This document shows, one piece after another, positions 23,301 to 30,551 of a DNA stretch of 64,000 bases. The stretch comes from Bradysia coprophila (Eukaryota; Arthropoda; Insecta; Diptera; Sciaridae): NCBI RefSeq assembly GCF_014529535.1, contig NW_023503409.1:5394390-5458389 (forward strand), written 5' to 3'. Position 1 is the stretch's first letter; each line of letters begins with the position of its first letter. A model generated the notes under the pieces. It saw only the letters and a program-made list of their open reading frames with translations, searched no databases and was not told the DNA's origin. Position numbers and translations under genes: made by a program.

Positions 23301-25101
23301 AGATATTATGACTAGATTTTATTTATGTGAATTATAATAAACGGGTTAAAAATTCTAACAGCAAATATTTCCATAAAATCGTTTTCATCACTTAGGAGAC
23401 AGAATTTACGTTCACATGATGTCATTTTACCATGATCGTAAATACCCAATGTTTTAATCTGAAAACACACGAGCAACTGAAATTGTCGATCGTAGCAATT
23501 TTCATACAAATTTTCTGTACTAAAAGTTTGATTTTAGTACAAGTGCTATTTCGCACTAGAGTGTGAACAGTGAATGTAGTGTGTATTGCTATAGCATCGA
23601 ACATTACAGTTGCTCGTGTGTTCTCAGCTTCAACGCTGTGATTGATTAATATTCTAAACGTCCATCCTCAAAGTGATGTTTTCGCTCGATTTTACACAAA
23701 TTTGAATTTATCAAAATTGTAGACAAGTGAAGAATCGATTTCAGTTAATTATCATGTGTTTTCAGATGATGAATCGATGATAACCATTTTACGTTCTTTT
23801 TTATTAGCTTTGAAAATGATCTAAAAGGTCAATGAGATACTAAAGAATTAAAATTCGGCGCTATTTATTACACCAAAGACAAATAAAAAAAAAAAATGTT
23901 ATGACCGATATGAGATGATGATGAGCTAAATGTGTTATATACGGTAGCAGTTTTCACGTTTAAAGTAAAACTATTATTTTTCTCTGTTTATTCGTCATAA
24001 GGAGCACCAATTATTTTATCGATGCCACATATGACAGAGGCTGCTCCAGAATATCAGACAGTGAAAGGATTGAAGCCTGATCTAGAACGCGCAATGACTT
24101 ACGTTGACATAGAACCGGTAAGTATGAGTCTATTCGTTAAGAGGCATGACCATTTAGCTGAAATTATAGCCCACATTTGTGTGTTTCGTATTTTATTTTC
24201 GTTGATATCTTTTACCAAAAAGTACGACTTTAAGTTTCAGAAGAGAGATGTGTTACCTTCGAGGTTACCTTTCAATAAAGGATATAGTTGGTTGTGTCAG
24301 CTTGACCAGCTCTAGAAAATTGAGTTGTACTTTTTTGAAAAAGGCTATAATTTCAGCCGTGGTCATGCCTCTTAAGACAAATATCTATTTACAAACAAAT
24401 ACGTTGGTAAAAACCTAAAACCTCTTTTGCTAAATCTTATGTAACAAACAAAAAATACCGAGAATTCGATTCTACGAGTTAAATTTGTTCAAAATGCAGG
24501 GTCGGGACAAACTACTATAGAACTACTCTCTGTATTGAATATAATAATTGAATTGAATATTTTTGATCCATAAAAACACCGATACAGAAACATAATCATA
24601 TTGATTTTTATAGTATTCGGCGACTCGGTGCATACCTTTGGACATTCATTTTACACAAACCATTACACGCGAAGATCTAGATTCTCAAATTTCTATTGAT
24701 ATTTCTTTCAAATACAGAATACCGGCTACCCATTAAGAGGGTACAAACGAGCCCAATTTAATATGTTTGTTCGAAAGGTCGACAAAGTTGATTTTACAAA
24801 AAATTTGAAGACAGTCTTGATGCCAATTGTTTGGGTGGAGGAGGTTGTATATTATGAGTCTACATATTGTAAATCGTAAATTACCATTTTTTTTTCGCAG
24901 GGTACGCAGCTAAATGACAAAATGATTAAGCTGCTAAATGACAAAATGTTTACACCGCTCTTCATAGCAAATATTTTAATTTATGCTGCTATAGGTTCTG
25001 GCCTAACGATATTTTTTGTTTGCCTGATTCAGCTGTGGAGCAGACCTTCAAGGCGAATGCGAAATGCGGATAAAATTGTTGCAGTTCGGCCTGTGCATTG
25101 A
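14385..25101 (+). CDS. CD36-family receptor, SNMP-like (nine exons)
   Basis: Exons 14385 (or start 14430)-14564, 14639-14796, 14858-15005, 16517-16783, 16848-17077, 17148-17347, 24002-24117, 24718-24843 and 24901-25101; all junctions are GT-AG and in phase, giving 541 residues (526 from the second ATG, which matches SNMP starts better). Family features in order: N-terminal membrane segment after KKIPKKYRIV, PMEFRVFIFNVTNANEV, GPYVYK, SYPRRENDKIVVLN, the ectodomain with FDGVSFC, DGSFKFAFFYY, VTDICRAVQLYY, TKCFCI, DLSLCHGAPII, MTYVDIEPNTGYPL, the MPIVWVEEG motif, and a C-terminal membrane segment about residues 495-515. CD36/SNMP proteins bind lipids or lipid pheromones at the plasma membrane. 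SNMP1 versus SNMP2 cannot be settled here. Intron 6 (17348-24001) contains three lysozyme genes. Confidence 0.85.
15292..15630. repeat. Three consecutive hairpins in receptor intron 3
   Basis: Hairpin 1 (about 15292-15380): AGTATTTTACCTTAC pairs with GTAAGGTAAAGCACT. Hairpin 2 (15410-15498): AATTTGATATCTCGTAT pairs with ATACGAGATATCAAATT around CCTCGGGCTGAAGCCCTCG. Hairpin 3 (15524-15630): CTGTAAAGTGGTAT pairs with ATACCACTTCACATTTACAG around TTCGAGGTGGCG. Their stems are unrelated to each other. Confidence 0.65.
15741..15902 (+). CDS. Possible alternative or relic copy of receptor exon 4
   Basis: Bounded by AATATTGCAG before and GTGTAC after, with 54 open codons in phase 0, so it could replace exon 4 (16517-16783) after exon 3. 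It starts VLLQIKDEE, close to the AVLQISED start of exon 4, and ends SGILF where exon 4 has FFDGVSF. The middle is diverged and the segment lacks the second half of exon 4. It may be a mutually exclusive exon or a decaying duplicate. The donor is weak. Confidence 0.35.
16040..16125. repeat. Imperfect hairpin in receptor intron 3
   Basis: TTCCGTGTG and TTTGTTCTCGG pair with CGGATCAACAAA and CACACGAAAA around GCTTAGCCTC. The apex resembles those of the other hairpins. Confidence 0.45.
17721..17735 (+). promoter_or_regulatory. Initiator of lysozyme-like gene 1
   Basis: ATCAGTCAGTCAGTCG holds repeated arthropod initiator cores (TCAGT) 18-30 bp before the first ATG at 17753. No clear TATA box was seen upstream. 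Confidence 0.4.
17753..18265 (+). CDS. c-type lysozyme-like protein 1, catalytic residues lost
   Basis: Single exon inside receptor intron 6; ATG at 17753 opens a signal peptide (cleavage likely after VIIAVCHG), then a 140-odd residue domain that keeps the eight cysteines of c-type lysozymes (FEKCKLA, TTICYSS, PWCAS, SVCNVSC, INCLRK, KECERT, DDCSLS). The catalytic glutamate, five residues after the second cysteine (consensus CxxxxES), is serine here (CYSSLSEY), and the aspartate before YGxFQI is tyrosine (ETYYGLFAI). The fold is therefore probably kept but muramidase activity lost, as in some secreted lysozyme relatives with binding roles. An AATAAA lies at 18295. The gene is the most diverged of the three and could be a recognition or gamete-type protein; that is speculation. 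Confidence 0.8.
   Translation: MLPYFVCSSLLKYSLLFNVIIAVCHGRNFEKCKLAQKLSGNGFLETEIRTTICYSSLSEYNNQFLVTMRNETYYGLFAIHEPWCASSGLDSSESVCNVSCNYMLDDHLRNDINCLRKIFDANGRWSTEFKDFYESNSLIDMKECERTILDDCSLSYETNQIVQPSQQIEC
18295..18300 (+). terminator. Polyadenylation signal, lysozyme-like gene 1
   Basis: AATAAA 30 bp after the stop codon. Confidence 0.5.
18330..18560 (-). repeat. Diverged copy of the CCTGTTA MITE
   Basis: Shares CATCTGTTATC, TTCAGAGA/ATGAAGTAAAAGATT, GAAATCAATTTCTTGG and ATCAAATGAAGTAATAGAT in the order seen at 9306-9516, with decayed ends. It lies between lysozyme genes 1 and 2. Confidence 0.5.
18561..19130. other. Between lysozyme genes 1 and 2
   Basis: No gene seen. AT-rich, presumably holding the upstream control region of gene 2. 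A TCAGT initiator core lies at 19137-19141, 66 bp before the ATG. Confidence 0.4.
19207..19776 (+). CDS. c-type lysozyme-like protein 2, catalytic residues lost
   Basis: Single-exon gene inside receptor intron 6. It has a signal peptide (MFRLVAILILLCSTITNA) and a lysozyme domain from KILDRCELAKLLK with the family motifs YGIFQISDEYWC, CEISCRKLMDDDI and GDGFSAWIPW and eight cysteines. The catalytic glutamate position is valine (CIGQQVGLD) and the catalytic aspartate position is serine (GVGSYGIFQ), so it is predicted inactive. The C-terminal 45 residues are an acidic, Thr/Lys-rich tail (GDDDDNRSTTK) not found in ordinary lysozymes. It is flanked by a TCAGT initiator at 19137 and AATAAA at 19842. 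A sugar-binding or regulatory role is possible but not shown. Confidence 0.88.
   Translation: MFRLVAILILLCSTITNAKILDRCELAKLLKNADITGDNLYKWVCIGQQVGLDTARNYLSPGGVGSYGIFQISDEYWCDAKGSGKMCEISCRKLMDDDIRDDIMCALKIYNEHKQRTGDGFSAWIPWMPECKNADVNYLRECYLGNSDILSIDVRFGDDDDNRSTTKNNEIVSTTKSKPADNDDIVFFN
19842..19847 (+). terminator. Polyadenylation signal, lysozyme-like gene 2
   Basis: AATAAA 66 bp after the stop codon. Confidence 0.5.
19848..20658. other. Between lysozyme genes 2 and 3
   Basis: No gene seen. AT-rich, with GAGCCGATAACAGATGATTA (about 20181), a word shared with the CCTGTTA MITE family, and a CTGGCTCGCTCTG stretch at about 20041. Upstream region of the large lysozyme gene. Confidence 0.4.
20659..23253 (+). 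CDS. Three-domain c-type lysozyme with mucin-like tail (864 residues)
   Basis: One uninterrupted exon inside receptor intron 6. Signal peptide MFVLPLHIIVGLIALIGITG, then three c-type lysozyme domains at about residues 22-138, 174-290 and 330-455. Domain 1 lacks both catalytic acids (CIAQYQSG has Gln for Glu; TGYYGMFQIS has Tyr for Asp). Domains 2 and 3 keep both (CIAKHESNYN with YGDHGLFQIS; CIAYHESKYN with SGDHGIFQIS), so the protein should be able to cleave peptidoglycan. From about residue 470 to the end the protein is a Thr/Ser/Pro-rich, probably O-glycosylated tail that includes nine or so TTVRAP hexapeptides (about 560-615). Multi-domain lysozymes are known in flies and mosquitoes; they act in gut or haemolymph. 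The long tail suggests attachment to mucus, peritrophic matrix or a glue-like secretion (inference). Confidence 0.93.
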   Translation: MFVLPLHIIVGLIALIGITGARIHDRCDFARTLRYKHKLSLSEINVWACIAQYQSGFDSEAIGYDSDGTGYYGMFQISDRYWCNSSKEQKNGCEISCTQLLDDDLADDFVCIKNIFNEHQRISGNGYNAWTSYKNTCQYVYDGLFTDDCFVGDIDYIPSSTPTAKKAIATKQNRIYDRCELARELWYVHQLPSDQIATWVCIAKHESNYNTSAIGYGDHGLFQISDIYWCSPPGRGWVCGISCAKLEDSDISDDVACMKKIYNEHERLSGDGFNAWSVYRPYCKGRSEQYIEGCFDYSDLNSVDPYSYDAELKSGATSSHEVKSYPEETKIFERCELAIELHQKHKIPIELVPTYVCIAYHESKYNTSAVGHLNIDGSGDHGIFQISDIYWCSPPGMGRACGLSCAKLEDSDITDDVKCMKKIYDEHEQLSGDGFNAWSVYVPYCKGQSDAFVDGCFNEVSNSLAVLNHRPAVTAPSFFHKDPEHSSKLHSPEISEAHENIINSETTKASDKPSTLTTHSTSTQPTNSTQPTTSTGAPKLLYNTETNAFTSKVYTTTPTTVRAPTTVRAPTTVRAPTTVRAPTTVRAPTTVRAPTTVRAPITVRAPTTVRAPTVSNQFVPKSSITTEATHRSTSTILSERERVQSLFDIYFNGFRTRPPTTLKSLITTTKRPLSSSSTKTPYISSSFVPIKSIKRKSEEPSVATNKISSSSSLTSTTKSQFETVEKNKFTTKPSSTQPDVYISSIEATSISPFIRQSTTAAVNSNITYQSIFGQRPSSTTLQSLPAYYSNRLTTTTTKSPSINQSINTHDNSVSMFNNRITRAPSSLTSNRNLTSSEHIQYHRTSTTSTTTKTPFDRLFDLFVH
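22330..22500 (+). repeat. 18-bp tandem repeat encoding TTVRAP
   Basis: About nine head-to-tail copies of CAACAACTGTACGAGCTC, nearly identical (one unit has AATAACTG, giving ITVRAP). The first unit differs at synonymous sites. Near-identity at the DNA level points to recent slippage or unequal exchange, so copy number probably varies between individuals. Confidence 0.9.
23254..24001. other. Rest of receptor intron 6 after the lysozyme genes
   Basis: No gene seen. Poly-A stretch at 23884-23896. The intron ends at the acceptor AAG (24000-24001) of receptor exon 7. Confidence 0.5.
24138..24378. repeat. Inverted repeat in receptor intron 7
   Basis: AAGAGGCATGACCATTTAGC and TGAAATTATAGCC pair with GGCTATAATTTCAGC and CGTGGTCATGCCTCTTAAG. 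The arms are about 35 bp, around 175 bp of other sequence. A small MITE or foldback. Confidence 0.65.
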
Positions 25102-25586
25102 TGTTCTATGTCTTATATGATTAGCTTTATTTATTGTAGATTTTAATTTTGAAATTTTGTGGCGGGAATGAAAAGCATTTCTTAGAATTGAAAGACGACA
25201 ATTAAACGAGACATAGCTTGCCCGGATCGACGAACCATTGTTATCAAATTGGCTCAAGTTTTAGCGATATCACTCTTCAGTCGTAAAAAATTCTCAAAAT
25301 TATTTTAAAAAAATTATCGAGAATAGGATAGGCCTTGCCTGCGTGTAGTTACACTGCATTATTTTTATCGTTAACTTCGTAGGCTATGGATTGTTGATTT
25401 TTTCACAGAGTTTTCTATCTTTTCCCAAAAGCTTCGATAGTTTGTTTGAGTTCATCATATTCCCTGTTTAATTTTTGTGCCAACTTACTATGTTTAATCA
25501 GCACATTATAGTCTTTGTTGGACTTTGTTTTTCGTTTTTTTGTTCTGATATTATTATTTTTTATTGTTTTAATGCATAATAGTAGA
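25102..25586. other. 3' flank of the receptor gene
   Basis: No further gene. The receptor 3' UTR should start here, but I saw no obvious AATAAA close to the stop. Confidence 0.4.
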
Positions 25587-25684
25587 TTATTCACCTCTGT
25601 CCACATGTTTATTTAGACACTTGGGGAGTTATTGCAAGAGCCGAAGGCGAGTGTCTAAATAAACAAGTGGACAGAGGTGAATAA
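25587..25684. repeat. Hairpin element with GAGCCGAAGGCGAG apex
   Basis: TTATTCACCTCTGTCCAC and TTTATTTAGACACT pair with AGTGTCTAAATAAAC and GTGGACAGAGGTGAATAA. The apex GAGCCGAAGGCGAG is the reverse complement of the CTCGCCTTCGGCTC apex seen at 6583 and 8038. A second small inverted repeat (GAAATAATAG / CTATTATTTC) follows at 25705-25735. Confidence 0.75.
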
Positions 25685-25821
25685 GCTATTTTATCGACCG
25701 ATGGCGAAATAATAGCACTTTTCACTGCTATTATTTCACCTTGGTAGATAAAGGTTTTTTTTAACTGTTTGTAAACAATTTGGCATTTTCGCTTAAAGGT
25801 ATTTAAACTACGGTTACACTA

Positions 25822-25985
25822 ACTGTGGATTTACATAGCAACGTAAAAGTGACAGATGCAAAAATTTTCTCATACGGCAACTCGAAATTTCATTCATAAT
25901 TTTAATTTTATGAATGAAATTTCGGGTTGCAGTATTTAAAAAACATTGCATCTGTCACTTTTACGTTGCTATGTAAATCCACGGT
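25822..25985. repeat. Long hairpin element
   Basis: GTGGATTTACATAGCAACGT and AAAAGTGACAGATGC pair with GCATCTGTCACTTTTACGTT and GCTATGTAAATCCAC; the inner arms AAATTTCATTCATAA and TTATGAATGAAATTTC also pair. About 164 bp, nearly complete palindrome. Confidence 0.75.
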
Positions 25986-26257
25986 AATAGTCGAACCAAA
26001 AAATAGTGCGAGTCCGATTGTTTCTTTGTACAATCAAACGTAAATAAAATATTCTCAGTCTTGAGTGATTTCTATTTATTTTTTTAATTCAAATGGAGCT
26101 TTTAACAATGTTCATAATTTATAGTAAATAGTGTACAATATGAGATGAAAATTGTTAATGGAAATTTAACAGACATAAGAATCCAACCATTGATTTTTTT
26201 AGCTAGATCTATCAGTAATGATCCATTTTACAAAATAAAATTAACTTCAGCGATGGA

Positions 26258-26670
26258 TGGCCAGTTGCTGATTTTTTTAAAATAAGAATGACTGAAATGC
26301 ATGCTAGTCCAATGTTTGGGAACTAAATATCGACATGTTGTAGTTTCTTTAACAAATTAGTTTACAAATAATGTATTTCTTTTAAATCCTTTGAATGTGG
26401 CAAAATTCCTAAAACGGACGCAACATTGCCATGTTGAATGACAAACCCTCATATTTGAATGAAGTAGCGCGTCGCTCGTTTTTCGTGTGTTTTTTCAGTT
26501 TCAATTGGCTCATCAAATCGGTGTAATGATCAAATTTATCAGCTTCTGCTTTTTTCGCTGCCCAACCCAATTCATGTGCCGTTCTGTTCTAGATAGCAAG
26601 TTGCTGATTTTTTTTTTAAATAAGGATGACTGAAATACATGCTAGTCCAATGTCTGGGAACTAAATCTAA
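26258..26670 (+). repeat. Direct repeat pair
   Basis: AGTTGCTGATTTTTTTAAAA, GGATGACTGAAAT-type and CATGCTAGTCCAATGTTTGG, GAACTAAAT occur at 26260-26330 and again at 26600-26668 with few changes. Confidence 0.6.
26409..26588 (-). CDS. Orphan terminal exon, possibly from an ankyrin-type protein
   Basis: On the minus strand the acceptor CTTGCTATCTAG ends at 26589 and is followed by 59 open codons in phase 0 and a stop (TAG, 26409-26411). The encoded text NRTAHELGWAAKKAEADKF, then HYTDLMSQLKLKKHTKNERR and SFKYEGLSFNMAMLRPF reads like real protein; the opening NRTAHELGWAAKK resembles the end of an ankyrin repeat (xGxTAxELA). No upstream exon was found on the minus strand before TAF4, so this may be a gene fragment, a relic of a relocated gene, or the last exon of a gene with very long introns. 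Its surroundings are repeats. Confidence 0.35.
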   Translation of the reverse strand, partial: NRTAHELGWAAKKAEADKFDHYTDLMSQLKLKKHTKNERRATSFKYEGLSFNMAMLRPF

Positions 26671-27299
26671 GTTTTTCGAAAGAACCCACAGCGTAAAATT
26701 TTGATATTTTTATCTTTGGTTGTAAAGGAAATATAAAACTACCTACTTGATAGTTGACTATCAAATTTGATAGTTCACATACAACTTGACAGTTGACTAA
26801 CAATTTGATAGTTGGCTAGCAGTGGATGTTTACCAGTTCAAAGCTGGACATCAACTGATGAAATTGTTCTTTCCACTTGCTCTTTAATAAACTCTATCGA
26901 GAACATACTTTATACGATTTACACACACTATGCAACAAAATCAAATTTCATCAAAGTAATCTTTTTTGATTGAGGCTATAATCACCAGAGAAAATTCTGT
27001 TTTTCTGGGATAGCTTCCAGATCCTTCATCCCACATAGCCCATCTTCGAAGTTAGCCTTGGAATCTTAATTCCACACATTGAAAAAAAAAGATTCATCCA
27101 AATTGGTTGAGTATTACTCAAGTTATCGTGCCTTCAACTAAGAATTGTTACCCACATTTAACGTTTTTCATACCATTTCGAACTTTTCCAATCACAGTGA
27201 ACCTTTTTGTTACCCACATTTTTCCTATTTTCAGGTGTAAGACCCTGACTCTCAGTAAAGGGAATTATTACATTACTCACCAATGGAACAAAGGTGTTG
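26671..27299. other. Intergenic
   Basis: No gene seen. Around 26749-26820 the words TTGATAGTTGACTA and TTGACAGTTGACTA recur four times in loose tandem. Confidence 0.4.
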
Positions 27300-27414
27300 A
27301 GGAATTTCGCGCCGCGTCATTCACAATAATCCCCAAAGTGACATTTTCCTTATACAAAATGTGTCATTCTGTAATAATTGAATGACGCGGCCTCGGACGC
27401 GGCGCGAAATTCCT
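27300..27414. repeat. Hairpin element with GC-rich ends
   Basis: GAGGAATTTCGCGCCGCGTC and ATTCA pair with TGAATGACGCGG and CGGCGCGAAATTCCT; inner arms ATTTTCCTTATACAAAATG are partly self-complementary. About 115 bp. Confidence 0.7.
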
Positions 27415-28763
27415 AGCAGCCGGAACAAATGATAAAGATAGTGTTATTGAAGTAATCGAATCCATTTGACGTAGGTCTACAGAATGATCTATAGACTATG
27501 ACATACCTTTAATGATTTTATTACTACGCCTAATCTATTGTTTTCTGTCTGTACTAGACTGCGACGTTAAACGAAATAAATAATAATAATGTTCCTTGAA
27601 ATCCGAGTACGTACCTGTCGCTGTGAACATTCTACTCACATCAATATTCGAAGCGTAACCCAAATACAAATATTGACTCAAGGCTCTAAACCATATTACA
27701 CATCAGTCATCATTTCGAAATGGATTGCTGGAACGTAGAATTATTTTTCAATTTTGCCGCCTCTAACATTTATTCTCTACAGTTGGCTGCCATGGGTACG
27801 TAGAGCACCAAAAAGACGCATATGTGTACGTACAGTACGTACAGTACATCCACATTAATTTAAGTGAAGAAGAACGATTGTGACATTAAGTATAGCTGTT
27901 TTTTGTATCTCGACATTAAAAGCTGTTTTTTTTGTTTTCTGAGAGAAATTCAATGTTTTATACCGAAAACAAAAGTCTTTTGTGTGTCGCGGTCATTATT
28001 CTAACAAATATCAGCTACGAAATGCTTTCGGTTCATATATTTTTACCGGTTTAATAGAAAAATATTCGAAATAGTTCCAAAATTTGTAGAAGCGCGATCC
28101 GTCGGTGTTATGTTTCTGTTGAATTTTCATCGTATTATTCAATATTTCGAAGTTTACTGTGATATTGTTGGACTATAGATTGATTGGACGTAACTAATTG
28201 TGCATCAAGTGGTAAATTCGATTTTCTATACGAAAATTTTATGTAAAATCAATGATCAAATTGTTGTTAAATCAAGTCGATAGAGCATTTTGGCTGGAAA
28301 AATGTTACACAAATGAATGTATGCCAAGCGAACTACATGTTTGCATTAGTATTGGTGTCAACGCGATAAGTGTTACAATACAACTTTGCATGAATTTCAA
28401 GTGAAAATTTGATTAATTTCCAAGAAATTTGTGTCCCATACAGAAGTAAAAATATAAATAATTTTACAAGTTAATTGTTAAACCATACCGCCTTCTTTAA
28501 GATCATGCTAAAAAAATATTCAGAAAATTATAACAAAATCGTTTAGAGGATGTAACAACTGCACTTTCGTTAAACATTTTTTTAATTTTGGTTGGCATTG
28601 TATTTGACAGTGTTAAAGTAGCGTGATGTACCAGATCATGAGTGTCGATAGGTTGCGTAACATCGGAATTTTTGTGAATAATTTTTCAACTAGTTGACGT
28701 ATACATACATATGTGAACATTTTATGTGTCTTCCTGGCTTTGAATTATTTGAAAGTCCAATTT
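27415..28763. other. Intergenic
   Basis: No gene or strong repeat recognised. GTACGTACAGTACGTACAGT-type short direct repeats at 27825-27846. Confidence 0.4.
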
Positions 28764-28945
28764 TTCAATGAAAGTATAAACCAGGTATGGTCTGTTTATA
28801 CAAACCGGAGGACATAGCGATTTCATATAAACAAACTCACCTCTCATGGAAGGTGAGTTTGTTTATATGAAATCGCTATGTCCTCCGCTGCATACAAAGT
28901 TTGACATTCGACCATACCTTGTGTTGACATTCATTGCAATTTTCC
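28764..28945. mobile_element. Hairpin MITE, family A copy 2
   Basis: Outer ends TTTTTCAATGAAAGTATAAA and CATTCATTGCAATTTTCC pair imperfectly (CAATGAA / TTCATTG, GGTATGGTC / GACCATACC). The inner arms AGGACATAGCGATTTCATAT and AAACAAACTCACCT pair exactly with AGGTGAGTTTGTTTATATGA and AATCGCTATGTCCT. A diverged copy is at 6056-6260. Confidence 0.75.
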
Positions 28946-30551
28946 ACTTCATTTTCCAAAGCTTTTCAATTTATTTAGGTAATAATTTCGCTGAATTCTT
29001 TTGATGAGTCAATCATTGCCTGCAATGTGTTGACGGTTTTTTTTTCGGTTGAGACAATTAATCACACAAAACGTATTTACAAGTAACCTCGTTCATATAC
29101 TTTGGTTACGTTTTAGAAGAATATTCAGACGAAATCCAAAATCAAATCAGTTAGTTCTAAGGATTCGTTTGACTTTTAAAAGTACTCTCATTAATTACCA
29201 TGAGAAACAAATCTTTCATATTAATTTTCCGATATCATCTCAAATGTTATACCGAGACTGACGTTTTTATAAATAACGAATAATCATTGGTCCACGGTTA
29301 CAAATTCGTTGTTGAATCTATTATCTGTGCGGTCACATATACAATATGTATTATTCTCTAGATTTTTTTTATAAATCTTGGGCGATTAAAAATTAACAAC
29401 ATCTATCTAGTAGACGTATATTAGACACATCTTTGTAAGTGGAAGTGTGGGAAAAGCCGGTAGAAAACAGTCAATATTATTGGAAATCGCTACGTGTATA
29501 CCGAAGACCCTATCGTTTAAAATTTCTCTCGAGCGTTTCACTTCTCCATTCAAATGTAAAAATGCTGATAACAAAAACAGAGGGAAAACGACAGATGATA
29601 AGAAACTCACGATAATTTGTTTTTATAATTGTCATAATACTGATAGTACTGTACACGTTCAACAGTTTTAAAAATAAAAAAATACTGAATCATAACCGTT
29701 TACACTTCGACAGCTTTAACATTAGACCATTTCAAACCGATTACACTAATTCGTTAATTTTATAGGTTTGTTCCAAGGCCATACGAATTGTCATTCGTGT
29801 TTACAGTTACTTGGAACTAACCTGTTGGATTTTTTCTCTGACTGTCAGACAAATGCAACTTTTCTATAACATATCTGGGTGGTTTTGTTCGTAAAAAGTT
29901 GGAGGTCTCTCTCTCTCTCTCTCTCTCTCTGTCCCTCCGTCACATTTATTTTTCATACAGTCGCTTCATACCATATCCAATATGAATCAAATCTACATTC
30001 AAAGAGCACCTAATTGCAATAAATGCCGAATTCTCATTAAGAGGCACATTCCAGTTGTGATTCATCTTAACTCACCTTTACGAATGAACTTATCGTTTTC
30101 TGACAACTCATATACACCCAGTACTACACGCTTACCCCTACCATACAGGCGTGTGACACTTTGAACGAACTGCAATAAAACGATTTTTTTTAGGAATCAG
30201 ATTTTAATTAATTTAATTGAAAACGAAATAGCATATTCGATGTTAATTATACATTATGTAGCACTGTAATTGGTACCATCCGCTGCCGGTTTGAAAAAAA
30301 AAACATTTCGGTACACTTTGTGGTATTGTCGGTAATGATTTGAAAGGTATTACCTGTATTAACGGTATTACACATGTTCTATATGGAATTTCAACCTAAG
30401 AAAAACGAAAAAATCTGCTCGTCGACATACCAGAAAATTGTGTGTTCGAAGTGTCATACCCCAGCCTACCATACGCTCACCGACGTCGTACTAGATTTAT
30501 ATCATAATCAGGGAGCATGCGCAATTCAGTCTACGTTCGGATCTCATAAAA
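28946..30551. other. Upstream flank of TAF4
   Basis: No supported gene. Holds a (TC) microsatellite at 29906-29930. Minus-strand frame 29407-29610 begins with a hydrophobic stretch but has no other support. The TAF4 promoter and 5' UTR should lie in its last part; ATCAGTCTACG-like or CAATTCAGTCTACG at about 30520-30533 contains a TCAGT initiator core 30 bp before the ATG. Confidence 0.4.

Noticed and set aside
29407-29610. Minus frame starting with a signal-peptide-like stretch
   Set aside because: No TATA or initiator at suitable spacing, no in-phase donor and no conserved text.
29906-29930. (TC)n tract as a functional GAGA-type element
   Set aside because: A plain microsatellite is sufficient; it is 600 bp from TAF4 and nothing else supports regulation.
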